A stretch of DNA of 37,142 nt from Spirochaetia bacterium (GTDB taxonomy: Bacteria > Spirochaetota > Spirochaetia > Treponematales > Treponemataceae). Positions 8,469 to 16,383 of the stretch are shown in pieces. The stretch covers positions 1 to 37,142 of the forward strand of contig CAAGIS010000175.1 of NCBI GenBank assembly GCA_900769985.1, in the 5' to 3' direction. Within the stretch, counting starts at the first letter, position 1. Each line of letters starts with the position of its first letter. The notes under the pieces are model-generated. The model made no database searches and was not told where the DNA came from. It worked only from the letters and a program-made list of their open reading frames with translations. Both the position numbers and the translations under genes were made by a program.

Positions 8469-11217
8469 ATTCTTGAATTTCCGTAATTTTGAATTCTTTT
8501 AACGTAAGACCGCTCTGCGCAAAAAACAGGTTTACGACAGTGTATCTGTTGAGCGGCCATTTTGTCGTTATCCCTTGTGAAACATATTCACCGTGGGTTC
8601 CGTTCCAGCAGAGAGTTGCAACGTTTACACCATTAAAAGATACGCTTACGTTTATCTGTGCCAGTTCGTTGTCTCCTGTTTTTCCTGTCAGTTCCAGACG
8701 GTACGTTTTGCGTTCCTTTGATACTAAGCCGAATCCAAAAGAATTTCCTCTTGCAGTTACTGTATTTTCCAGCGGAATTGTAAGTCCGTCTTCTACGTCG
8801 TAGTAAACTATTTCATCTGCATAACTGTCCATCGGAGTTTCTTTTCTGTTCTTGATTTTTACCTTGATATCTTTGTTTTCCATTCTGAGCCAGGCATGGC
8901 TTTTTTTGAGGAATTCAATTATATTATAAGCGCATCGTAAAAGTTCGTCTTTTGAAAGAGCTCCTTTAGAAAGGCTTTCTAGAATATTGTCTCCGTGTGT
9001 ATTTTCTGCAGCATCAGGAACAACCATAAAAATATCGTTTTGTGCGCGGACATTTTGGGCAATGTTGTAATCTTCAGGTTTTTCTCCTTCGTTGTTCGTA
9101 CTTGCCCACCAGTCTGTCATGACGATTCCCTTAAAGCCCCAGTCCTTTCTCAAAATCAAAGTATTCAAATCATAACTTCCTGAAGTCCACATATTGTTGA
9201 CCGCACCATAAGAAGTCATAATGACATCAGCGCCATTTTTTACTGCCATTTCAAATCCTGGAAGGTAAATTTCACGCAGCGCCCTTGCGCTTACGACTGA
9301 ATTGCTTGATCTTCTGCCTTTTTCCTGATTATTGCAGCAGAAATGTTTTAGCGAGCCTGTAACACCGGCTTCCTTTAATCCGAGAATGTTTGCAGAAGCA
9401 AAAATGCCTGTTACAAAAGGGTCTTCCGAAAAGTATTCAAAGTTCCGTCCGTTTAAAGGATGCCTGTGAATGTTTATTCCAGGTCCTAAAATTATGTCGA
9501 TTTTGTTATATACAAGTTCAAGTCCGAGGAAAGAATATAGTTTTTTTACAAGTTCTGGATTGAACGTACATGCCTGTAAAGTTCCGTTCGGAAGGCTGAA
9601 TGCCTGTGCGCCCGAATCAAGTCTCAAACCACTCGGACCGTCAGTACAACACCCGCACGGGATTCCTTTGTCTGTCAGCGATTTTGAAATCCCGCCGAAA
9701 GCCGCTGCTGTTCCTGGAGTTACTTTTGGGCTTCCCATTCCTTCACCGCGGACAATGCAAGACAAGTCTTCATCAGAAAGTGTTTTTAAAATTTTTACAG
9801 TTTCCTGATTTAAATCCTTTTGTGCTAAAAAATTTTCAACTTGGTTTAAGTTTTCGTTTCTGTGTATGTTCTGATACAAAGATGCAGGCAAGATGACTTC
9901 TTTTTCAAGTTTGATTTTACCTGTTGCACCGTCAATTCCTGCAGCTTTCAGTCGTTCAAGTTTTTCTACAGGACGGAGCGCATCACACAGTTTTTCCAAT
10001 ACGATTGTATTTTCTATTGAAAATTCTCCTACCTTAAAAACATCGCGGACATTGCTTCCTGCATAAATTTCGTAAAGTCCGTCTTCAATTACAAAGCAGT
10101 TATTATGTCCTGTAATTCCTGTGTCGTCAAATGAGCGGAATCTTGAAACATCAAAATTGAATGACAACTTCTGAGATTTTCCGCTTTTTAAAAGTTTTGT
10201 CTTTAAAAAGTCTGCAAGAACAAGAGCTGGTTTTCCGAGTTTTCCCTGTGGCTGTTTTACATAAATCTGTACAGTTTCTTTGCCTGAAAAAGTGCCTGTA
10301 TTTTTTACCGTAATATCAAGGCTGATTTCAGGAATTTTTTTACCTGCATCAAATTCAAAAAAATCACTTGTAATGCAAAAATCTGTATATGAAAGCCCGA
10401 AGCCGAAAGGGTAGAGAACTTTGTCTTTTGCAAAACTTTCAAAATATCTGTAGCCGACAAAAATATCTTCTTCGTATTTATTTGTTTCAAGACTTCCAAA
10501 ATTATTTGCAGACGGATAATCTTCTATATTGCAGGCAATCGTATCAGTTAATTTTCCTGACGGCGACACTTCTCCTGTCAGAACATCGCTTATTCCAAGC
10601 CCGCCTGTCATTCCACCCTGCCAGGCATATAAAACAGCTTTTATTCCGTAATCCTTTACAAAGTTCATGTCAATTATATTGCCGGTATTCAAAATAACGG
10701 CAGTGTTTTTAAACGCAGAACTTACAGTCTGCAGCATTGATTTTTCTTCTTCAGTCAAAAACCAGGAACCTTCCGTTTTAAGGTTGTCCTTGTCTTCTCC
10801 TGCAGTTCTTCCTATTATAATCAGCGCAGTGTCATTTCTTTCTGCAGCAGTCAGGGCAAGTTCTTTTGAAACAGGCATTTCTTTCTGCGACCATGGTTCC
10901 TGTCCCCAGCCAAGTCCTTCTTCAAAAGGATTTTCCTTTTCCCATTCTAGATAGGCATTTTTAACTTCGCTGTCAATATTGACTTTTCCCGAGAGTTTTA
11001 ATCCGTCAAGAATTCCCGTAACTTCTGTAGCATTGACCATTCCGCCAGAACCAGTTCCGCTTTTATAGTAGTTATGCTGAATCCGTCCGAAAACTGCAAC
11101 ATTCTGTCCCTTTTTTAATGGCAGGATGTCATCCTCATTTTTAAGCAGTACGCAGCCTTCCCTGACAACTTCGCGCGCTGCCTGAATATATTTTTTCCAG
11201 TCAAGAATTTTTTTCAT
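8467..11217 (-). CDS. Glycoside hydrolase family 3, domain-swapped type
   Basis: GH3 enzymes remove non-reducing beta-linked sugars (often beta-glucosidase). Here the usual order is reversed: the alpha/beta-sandwich domain comes first (residues 1-270), then a fibronectin-III-like domain (about 295-400), a linker, and the TIM barrel (about 480-775), as in the Ruminococcus/Butyrivibrio-type permuted enzymes. Barrel motifs are clear: GPGINIHRHPLNGRNFEYFSE, KHFCCNNQE and IVMTDWWA, placing the catalytic nucleophile at Asp702. The likely acid/base lies in the first domain (GRTAGEDKDN, Glu141). Residues about 790-916 form an extra beta-rich module that could bind carbohydrate. No signal peptide is visible, so it probably acts in the cytoplasm on imported oligosaccharides. 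The neighbouring divergent sugar-ABC ATPase gene fits that role. Confidence 0.92.
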   Translation of the reverse strand: MKKILDWKKYIQAAREVVREGCVLLKNEDDILPLKKGQNVAVFGRIQHNYYKSGTGSGGMVNATEVTGILDGLKLSGKVNIDSEVKNAYLEWEKENPFEEGLGWGQEPWSQKEMPVSKELALTAAERNDTALIIIGRTAGEDKDNLKTEGSWFLTEEEKSMLQTVSSAFKNTAVILNTGNIIDMNFVKDYGIKAVLYAWQGGMTGGLGISDVLTGEVSPSGKLTDTIACNIEDYPSANNFGSLETNKYEEDIFVGYRYFESFAKDKVLYPFGFGLSYTDFCITSDFFEFDAGKKIPEISLDITVKNTGTFSGKETVQIYVKQPQGKLGKPALVLADFLKTKLLKSGKSQKLSFNFDVSRFRSFDDTGITGHNNCFVIEDGLYEIYAGSNVRDVFKVGEFSIENTIVLEKLCDALRPVEKLERLKAAGIDGATGKIKLEKEVILPASLYQNIHRNENLNQVENFLAQKDLNQETVKILKTLSDEDLSCIVRGEGMGSPKVTPGTAAAFGGISKSLTDKGIPCGCCTDGPSGLRLDSGAQAFSLPNGTLQACTFNPELVKKLYSFLGLELVYNKIDIILGPGINIHRHPLNGRNFEYFSEDPFVTGIFASANILGLKEAGVTGSLKHFCCNNQEKGRRSSNSVVSARALREIYLPGFEMAVKNGADVIMTSYGAVNNMWTSGSYDLNTLILRKDWGFKGIVMTDWWASTNNEGEKPEDYNIAQNVRAQNDIFMVVPDAAENTHGDNILESLSKGALSKDELLRCAYNIIEFLKKSHAWLRMENKDIKVKIKNRKETPMDSYADEIVYYDVEDGLTIPLENTVTARGNSFGFGLVSKERKTYRLELTGKTGDNELAQINVSVSFNGVNVATLCWNGTHGEYVSQGITTKWPLNRYTVVNLFFAQSGLTLKEFKITEIQE

Positions 11218-11272
11218 AATTTCAACTCCATATTCCGTATTCTTGAATAAGTATTTTCTTCAAATCGCAGTA

Positions 11273-11301
11273 TAATTAAGCCAAAAAATGCAAATAGTCA
11301 A
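11273..11301 (-). promoter_or_regulatory. Promoter of the GH3 gene
   Basis: On the minus strand TTGACT (11301-11296), 17-bp spacer, TAATTA (11278-11273). A GGAG-type ribosome binding site precedes ATG 11217. Confidence 0.55.
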
Positions 11302-11464
11302 GGGATTTTTTTTAAATTTTTCCGCTTTTTTGTAAACTTGTAATTTAACTTCAGGTGAACTTAACAAAGCCGCCTTTCAAATTCAAAGTTCAAAAAAATC
11401 GGTTTAACCCCTAAATTCCGCAGAATTCCTTATAAAAGAACTGTCAAAAACAATTAAAAAAAAT

Positions 11465-11493
11465 TTGACTTCTGTCGTAATCTGTCATACAAT
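11465..11493 (+). promoter_or_regulatory. Promoter of msmK
   Basis: TTGACT (11465-11470), 17-bp spacer, TACAAT (11488-11493): the best sigma-70-type match in the window. Predicted start near 11500 gives a leader of about 48 nt that contains the palindrome at 11512-11532. Confidence 0.7.
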
Positions 11494-11511
11494 AACATTA
11501 ATAATATAAAC

Positions 11512-11532
11512 TGATTCAATCATATTGAATCA
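11512..11532 (+). promoter_or_regulatory. Perfect 9-3-9 palindrome in msmK leader (operator candidate)
   Basis: TGATTCAAT, CAT, ATTGAATCA: a perfect dyad just downstream of the predicted transcript start and 3 bases upstream of the ribosome binding site AGGGAGG (11536-11542). It could be a repressor operator or an RNA hairpin next to the ribosome binding site. Confidence 0.5.
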
Positions 11533-11547
11533 AACAGGGAGGCCATA

Positions 11548-12666
11548 ATGGCTAAAGTAGAACTTAAAGGTATTGGAAAAATTTACGACGGAAACGTTCG
11601 CGCTGTAACTAATTCTAATATCACAATCGAAGACAAGGAATTCTGTGTTTTCGTAGGACCTTCTGGTTGTGGAAAATCAACAACTCTCCGTATGATTGCC
11701 GGACTTGAAGACATTTCTGAAGGAAAACTCTTCATCGATGGAAAAGAGATGAACGATGTTCCACCAAAAGACCGCGATATTGCAATGGTATTCCAGAACT
11801 ATGCTTTGTATCCTCATATGTCAGTTTATGACAACATGGCATTCGGTCTTAAAATCCGCAAAATGGACAAAAGCGAAATTGACCGCCGCGTAAAAGCTGC
11901 TGCAAAACAGCTTGACCTTGAGCAGTATCTTACTCGTAAGCCAAAGGCTCTCTCTGGTGGTCAGAGACAGCGTGTTGCTGTAGGTCGTGCAATCGTTCGT
12001 AATCCAAAAGTATTCTTGTTTGACGAACCTCTTTCTAACCTTGATGCAAAACTTCGTGTAACAATGCGTTCTGAAATTGCTTCATTGCATAATCGTCTGC
12101 AGGCTACAATGATTTATGTAACACATGACCAGATTGAAGCCATGACACTTGGTGATAAAATCGTTGTAATGAAAGACGGTATTATCCAGCAGATTGGTGC
12201 TCCGTTGTACCTTTATAACAATCCTATCAACAAATTTGTTGCAGGATTTATCGGAACTCCTCCAATGAACTTCCTCAAAGTAAAAGTTCTTGAAAAGGGC
12301 GGAAAGATTGTATGCGAAGAAGGTGCATTCGATGTAACTCCTTGTGCAGAACATCAGAAACGTCTCAAGGACTTTGTAGGAAAAGAAGTTTGGTTCGGTA
12401 TCCGTCCTGAAGATGTTGAATATGTAGAAAAACCTTCTGCCGGTGCAATGCAGATGAAGATTGCAAACAAAGAACCTCTTGGAGCAGAAACTCACCTGTA
12501 TCTTACAACTAACAAAGGTCAGAACCTTATTGCAAAGACAAATGCAAACGTTCAGTTCAGACTTGGTGAAACTGTAAGCCTTGTTCCTAATATGGAAAGA
12601 GCTAAATTCTTCTCTTGTGAAGAAGGCGAAGTTAATATCGTTGAAGACATCAAGAAAGAATGGTAA
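11548..12666 (+). CDS. msmK: Sugar ABC transporter ATPase, MsmK/UgpC type
   Basis: Cytoplasmic ATP-binding subunit of CUT1 sugar importers. Visible motifs: Walker A GPSGCGKST (residues about 37-45), Q-loop VFQNYALYPHMSV, signature LSGGQRQRVAVGRA, Walker B VFLFDEPLSNLDAKLR and switch His in YVTHDQIEAMT. The C-terminal third is the OB-like regulatory domain of MalK/UgpC proteins (GIRPEDV). Length 372 is typical. No permease or binding-protein gene is adjacent, which fits the multitask MsmK-type ATPases that energise several sugar importers encoded elsewhere. Strong promoter, near-ideal ribosome binding site and a strong terminator suggest high expression. The exact sugars cannot be told from sequence. 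Confidence 0.93.
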   Translation: MAKVELKGIGKIYDGNVRAVTNSNITIEDKEFCVFVGPSGCGKSTTLRMIAGLEDISEGKLFIDGKEMNDVPPKDRDIAMVFQNYALYPHMSVYDNMAFGLKIRKMDKSEIDRRVKAAAKQLDLEQYLTRKPKALSGGQRQRVAVGRAIVRNPKVFLFDEPLSNLDAKLRVTMRSEIASLHNRLQATMIYVTHDQIEAMTLGDKIVVMKDGIIQQIGAPLYLYNNPINKFVAGFIGTPPMNFLKVKVLEKGGKIVCEEGAFDVTPCAEHQKRLKDFVGKEVWFGIRPEDVEYVEKPSAGAMQMKIANKEPLGAETHLYLTTNKGQNLIAKTNANVQFRLGETVSLVPNMERAKFFSCEEGEVNIVEDIKKEW

Positions 12667-12685
12667 TTTACCTATAAAGTAGATT

Positions 12686-12726
12686 AAAAAGCGGATTTTC
12701 TAAAACAGAAAGTCCGCTTTTTTTTT
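12686..12726 (+). terminator. Rho-independent terminator of msmK
   Basis: A stem of about 14 bp with one G-U pair (arms AAAGCGGATTTTCT and AGAAAGTCCGCTTT), a short A-rich loop and a run of T residues from 12718. Confidence 0.85.
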
Positions 12727-12738
12727 CTGTTAAAAAGT

Positions 12739-12768
12739 TTGTTATATACTTCTGCTTGAAAATATGAT
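12739..12768 (+). promoter_or_regulatory. Promoter of the RNase II-family gene
   Basis: TTGTTA (12739-12744), 18-bp spacer, TATGAT (12763-12768). The start codon at 12780 lies only 11 bases after the -10 box and no Shine-Dalgarno sequence is present, so the leader would be about 5 nt or absent. Confidence 0.5.
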
Positions 12769-12779
12769 ATATTTTTTTC

Positions 12780-14711
12780 ATGATTCAAAAAAATTCGATT
12801 GTACTTTATAAAAATCAGCCTGCAGTTGTTGCTGATATTGAACAGGACAAATTTATAATCCGTTTTTTTGCTTTTCCGCTTACAAAAGAAAATATCGAAA
12901 AAACCGGAACAAAAGGTTTTGACATTCAGGAGCAAAAAGTCCGCGAAAAAGACATAATTCCGCTTTCAAAAAATAAAACGCTGGAAAAATATACTCTTGA
13001 AGAAATCGTAAAGTATTCTGATTCAGGTATAGACGAAAAAATAAAAGAAGCATGGCAGCTTTTGTCAGGTGATGAAGAAAGTATCTGTTCACCGATTGAT
13101 TTTTTTGATTTAGCGGAACTGATTGAAACTGATTATTCAGATAAAAAGTCATGGCATATATATCATTCACTTTGTTTATCTTTGGAATTCCAAAATGTTC
13201 AGGCAAAAGAGTCAAAAGATAGAATCTTGTTTATTATCAGAAAACCAGTAGAAGTGCAGGAACTTTTAAAAAAGCAGAATGAAAAAATTTCTGAACAGGA
13301 AAGCCGCGATGCTTTTATTCAGCGTTTAAAACAGAAAAAACTTTTGAGCGAAGATTCAATTTATATGGGTGATGTTGAGGCTTTTGCGCTCGGCAAGACT
13401 GATAAGTCAAAAACGCTTGCCGCCGCAGGATTTTCGCAGGATGTGGAAAAAGCCCACAGACTTTTGATTGACACAGGCATCTGGGACATTACGCGAAATC
13501 CTTTTCCATCGCGCTGGGGGCTTGCCGTTCAGTCTGCAAAAGAAGGACTTACAGCCCCGCCTCAAGAAGAGCGGTTGAAAGTTCCCGGCGTTGCGTATGC
13601 GATTGATAATTTATGGTCAAAAGATCCTGATGATGCAATTGCTTTTGATGGAACTTATTTATGGGTTCATATTGCAGATCCTGCAAGCACTGTAATGCCT
13701 GACAGTTCAATCGATAAAAATGCAAGGGCACGTGGTGCGACTCTTTATATTCCAGAGGGTGCAAGCCGCATGCTTGCCGAGGAATCTTTGAGTGACTACG
13801 CGCTCGGGTTAAAACGCAATAGTTTTGCCCTTTCTTTTAGGCTTTTGCTTGAGGATAACTGCGCAATAAAAGAATGTAAAGTTTTTAAAACATGCGTTGA
13901 AGTCGAATGCATTACTTACGAACAGGCAGATTTAAAAAAAGACAGTCCTGAATTAAAGCCGCTGTTTGATATTGCAAAAAGAAATCTTGAGCGCAGGACT
14001 TTACAGGGCGCGGTAAGCGTAAATTTGCCTGAAGTTCACATAACAGTTGAACCAGAAACAAAAAAAGTTTCAATTGAGCCTGTAACAGAGTATGAATCTT
14101 CAGAAGTTGTCAGGGAAATGATGCTTCTAGCAGGTGAAGGGGCAGCGCATTTTGCGTTTGAAAATCAGATTCCTTTTCCGTATATAAGTCAGGAAGCGCC
14201 CGATATTCCGCAGAATATTCCTGACGGTCTTGCAGGCGAGCTCAAGCTTGTAAAGTCAATGCACAAGCGCAGTGTAGGAGTTACGCCGTCAGTTCATTCT
14301 GGGATTGGAATCGGAATGTACAGTCAGGTAACGAGCCCTTTGCGCAGATATTCAGACTTAATTGCACATCAGCAGCTCAGGGCTTTTTTAGACGGACGCG
14401 AACTTATCGACAAAAATACAATGCTTGAGCGTATTTGTGCAGGAGATGAAGCTGCCATTGCATGTAAAAAAGTTGAACGCAAAAGCAGCCTTCACTGGAC
14501 TCTTGTCTATCTTTTGCAGAATCCTGATTGGACTGGAGAGGCAGTCTTCGTTGAACAGAAAGGCAGCCAGTCGCTTTTTCTGATACCTTCAATTGCACAG
14601 CAGACATTGCTTATTCCTTCACGAAAGCTTGAACTTAATGATACAATTACTGTAAAAGCTTCAAAAATCGACATCCCGTCGCAGACTGTTACATTTATGG
14701 AAGTGATTTAA
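12780..14711 (+). CDS. RNase II/RNB-family 3'-5' exoribonuclease
   Basis: Degrades single-stranded RNA processively from the 3' end. The RNB catalytic core is clear: AYAIDNLWSKDPDDAIAF places the metal-binding Asp cluster at about residues 282-285, followed by LWVHIADPAS, and later the family signature TSPLRRYSDLIAHQQL. The N-terminal 200 residues are divergent. At 643 residues it matches RNase II (about 640) rather than the longer RNase R. The C-terminal S1-like region is short and weak. Its own promoter lies just before the start; a 17-bp inverted repeat follows the stop after 2 bases but lacks a T-run. Family assignment is secure; RNase II versus a divergent RNase R-like enzyme is less so. 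Confidence 0.92.
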   Translation: MIQKNSIVLYKNQPAVVADIEQDKFIIRFFAFPLTKENIEKTGTKGFDIQEQKVREKDIIPLSKNKTLEKYTLEEIVKYSDSGIDEKIKEAWQLLSGDEESICSPIDFFDLAELIETDYSDKKSWHIYHSLCLSLEFQNVQAKESKDRILFIIRKPVEVQELLKKQNEKISEQESRDAFIQRLKQKKLLSEDSIYMGDVEAFALGKTDKSKTLAAAGFSQDVEKAHRLLIDTGIWDITRNPFPSRWGLAVQSAKEGLTAPPQEERLKVPGVAYAIDNLWSKDPDDAIAFDGTYLWVHIADPASTVMPDSSIDKNARARGATLYIPEGASRMLAEESLSDYALGLKRNSFALSFRLLLEDNCAIKECKVFKTCVEVECITYEQADLKKDSPELKPLFDIAKRNLERRTLQGAVSVNLPEVHITVEPETKKVSIEPVTEYESSEVVREMMLLAGEGAAHFAFENQIPFPYISQEAPDIPQNIPDGLAGELKLVKSMHKRSVGVTPSVHSGIGIGMYSQVTSPLRRYSDLIAHQQLRAFLDGRELIDKNTMLERICAGDEAAIACKKVERKSSLHWTLVYLLQNPDWTGEAVFVEQKGSQSLFLIPSIAQQTLLIPSRKLELNDTITVKASKIDIPSQTVTFMEVI

Positions 14712-14713
14712 GT

Positions 14714-14766
14714 GTATACTATTTTATACAAATTCCTTTTCAGACATAGTGTATAAAATAGTATAC
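14714..14766. repeat. 17-bp perfect inverted repeat composed of two dyads
   Basis: GTATACTATTTTATACA (14714-14730) and its exact reverse complement (14750-14766) are separated by 19 bases. Each arm is itself a dyad, GTATA-N6-TATAC; dyad centres are 37 bp apart. No T-run follows, so a simple terminator is unlikely. It lies about 160-215 bp upstream of the predicted sigma-54 start. Confidence 0.7.
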
Positions 14767-14901
14767 TAAAGTTTGCCATAATATATGAAAGTTTACTTTT
14801 TTAACAAGAAAAGGAAAAAAAATTCTCTATTATGACAGTTATAAAATGAAGTAAAAATTTATTTTTAAGATTTTCTTTGTTTTTTTTAATAAATTGTAAA
14901 G

Positions 14902-14917
14902 TTGGCACGTAAATTGC
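14902..14917 (+). promoter_or_regulatory. Sigma-54 (RpoN) promoter
   Basis: TTGGCACG (14902-14909), 4 bases, TTGC (14914-14917), then T. This matches the -24/-12 consensus TGGCACG-N4-TTGCW, with the GG and GC dinucleotides 12 bp apart. Predicted transcript start is near 14929. Confidence 0.75.
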
Positions 14918-14928
14918 TATGTATTTAA

Positions 14929-15094
14929 TGTCGTTTATAAAAAAGTATTATCAGGGAGAGGAAACTGGAGAGAGTTATAAACGACATTATTTAGTATATT
15001 TTCCGGATATTTTTATATACGGCATTATGGACATAAAGAGAGTAAAACAATAAAATAAGAGATGAAAGTTTATCTTTCATCTCTTATTTTTTTT
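14929..15094 (+). ncRNA. Candidate sigma-54-dependent small RNA or regulatory leader
   Basis: Predicted start about 12 bases after the sigma-54 GC element, end in the terminator at 15053-15094, about 165 nt. The RNA would begin with a hairpin whose arms AATGTCGTTTATAA (14927-14940) and TTATAAACGACATT (14975-14988) pair perfectly around a purine-rich 34-base loop. That loop has three GGA motifs (14955, 14960, 14967). A second hairpin (GTATAT 14994-14999 with ATATAC 15015-15020) presents another GGA in its loop. There is no open reading frame of note. It could be a free sRNA, or a leader that ends at the terminator unless antiterminated into the deacetylase gene. Confidence 0.55.
15053..15094 (+). 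terminator. Strong rho-independent terminator
   Basis: AAATAAGAGATGAAAG (15053-15068) pairs perfectly with CTTTCATCTCTTATTT (15074-15089) over a 5-base loop, and the T-run continues to 15094. It sits immediately upstream of the ribosome binding site (CGGAG, 15096-15100) of the next gene. Confidence 0.9.
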
Positions 15095-15108
15095 ACGGAG
15101 AGCTTGCT

Positions 15109-16332
15109 TTGAATTCAAAAAAAAGCAATTCAGGAAACAAGAATTTCAAAAAAACAAACGGAATCAAATCGAAGCGCCCTTCAAAAAAACGGCACGGAAT
15201 TTTTAAGGCAAAATCAATAAAACCAAAAGTCAAACTTGATTCCTCAAAGGTAATCGGATTATGTGTGGCTATTGCAATTTTCTGTACGCTTCTTCTGCTT
15301 GCGGCAGTTTTTATTCCTGCTGACAGTTCAGAAAAAAGAGATGTTTCTGTAAAAGAAATTCAAAAAACAGAAAAAACTCAACAGTCTGTAAAAAAAGTTC
15401 CGCAGGAAACAAATACTCAGAGCGACAAAAAACATTTAGAAAATAAACCTCAGAAAACTGACAGCAAAAAAAATCTGGAAGAGCAGAAAAAACTTGAACA
15501 GAAGCAAAAGGAACAGGAACAAAAGCAGCTGGAAGAATTAAAAAAAAGACAGGAAGAAGCCAAAAAAAAACAGGAAGAAGAAAAGTTGAAGCAGCAGAAA
15601 CTGCAGGAAGAAGCACAAAATAAGCTTTATGCTGATTTCCCTTCTGCAAAAGACAATGCAAAACTTGTATTTATTTTTGATGACGGCGGATATAATGTAA
15701 GTCAGCTTAAAAAAGTTCTCTCACTTCCTTTTCCGATAACTGTTGCAGTTTTGCCAAAACTTGCATATTCAAAGCAATGCGGAAGTCTTGTAAGGAACAG
15801 CGGAAATGAAGTTATCCTTCATCAGCCGATGCAGTCTGTAAATTTGTCTGTAAATCCTGGTCCTGGTGCAATTCTTCCTGAAATGTCAGTTGAAGAAATA
15901 CGTTCAATTTTACAGGAAAACGTAAATGAAGTCGGACCTGTCAGTGGACTTAACAATCACGAAGGTTCTCTCATTACGGAAGACGAAACGCGTATAGGAG
16001 CAGTTTTGCAGGCAGCAGATGAACTTGGAATTTATTTTCTTGATTCAAGGACTACAAGCCAGACAAGGGTCATGCAGGCTGCTATGAGCATGGGATACGG
16101 CTATTATCAGCGGGATGTTTTTCTTGATAACGAAAAGACAAAAGAAAATATTATTTCGGAAGTAAAAAAGGGACTTGCAATTGCAAATAAAAAGGGCTGT
16201 GTAATTATGATAGGGCATGTCTGGTCTGCTGACATTTTACCTGATGTTCTTGCAGAAATGTACCCTGTTCTTGTAAAAAAGGGATATAAATTCTGTACTG
16301 TTTCAAAATCAGGTGCATTGATAAAACCGTAA
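15109..16332 (+). CDS. Divergent polysaccharide deacetylase-family membrane protein
   Basis: The N-terminus is Lys/Arg-rich and cytoplasmic, with one membrane helix at about residues 48-68. Residues about 85-170 are a Lys/Glu/Gln-rich coiled coil reminiscent of TolA linkers. The rest is a divergent polysaccharide deacetylase (YibQ/DUF610-like) domain with FIFDDGGYN, VILHQPMQ and GLNNHEGS. The domain would face the periplasm. Members are predicted to act on envelope glycans, but activity is unproven. Start is TTG 15109, supported by GGAG 8 bases upstream; an ATG alternative is not available nearby. The terminator just before the ribosome binding site means expression needs read-through, or a promoter I cannot see. 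Confidence 0.85.
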   Translation: MNSKKSNSGNKNFKKTNGIKSKRPSKKRHGIFKAKSIKPKVKLDSSKVIGLCVAIAIFCTLLLLAAVFIPADSSEKRDVSVKEIQKTEKTQQSVKKVPQETNTQSDKKHLENKPQKTDSKKNLEEQKKLEQKQKEQEQKQLEELKKRQEEAKKKQEEEKLKQQKLQEEAQNKLYADFPSAKDNAKLVFIFDDGGYNVSQLKKVLSLPFPITVAVLPKLAYSKQCGSLVRNSGNEVILHQPMQSVNLSVNPGPGAILPEMSVEEIRSILQENVNEVGPVSGLNNHEGSLITEDETRIGAVLQAADELGIYFLDSRTTSQTRVMQAAMSMGYGYYQRDVFLDNEKTKENIISEVKKGLAIANKKGCVIMIGHVWSADILPDVLAEMYPVLVKKGYKFCTVSKSGALIKP

Positions 16333-16335
16333 TTA

Positions 16336-16365
16336 TTGGATTTGTTATGCTGAATTTGATATAAT
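16336..16365 (+). promoter_or_regulatory. Promoter of tsaD
   Basis: TTGGAT (16336-16341), 18-bp spacer, TATAAT (16360-16365); AGGA at 16373-16376 is the ribosome binding site, 7 bases before ATG. Confidence 0.55.
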
Positions 16366-16383
16366 TTTTATCAGGATATAAAT

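Larger units (their letters stand above)
11218..11547. other. 330-bp intergenic region between divergent GH3 and msmK
   Basis: No protein gene. It holds a GH3 promoter (11273-11301, minus), an msmK promoter (11465-11493, plus) and a perfect palindrome in the msmK leader (11512-11532). The central part (about 11302-11460) is AT-rich with no further structure that I can defend. Confidence 0.7.
14712..15108. other. 397-bp intergenic region with a sigma-54 transcription unit
   Basis: No protein gene. From left to right: a 17-bp inverted repeat made of two GTATA-type dyads (14714-14766), a near-consensus sigma-54 promoter (14902-14917), a hairpin at the predicted 5' end (14927-14988), a second AT-rich hairpin (14994-15020), and a strong terminator (15053-15094) a few bases before the ribosome binding site of the deacetylase gene. 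Confidence 0.7.
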
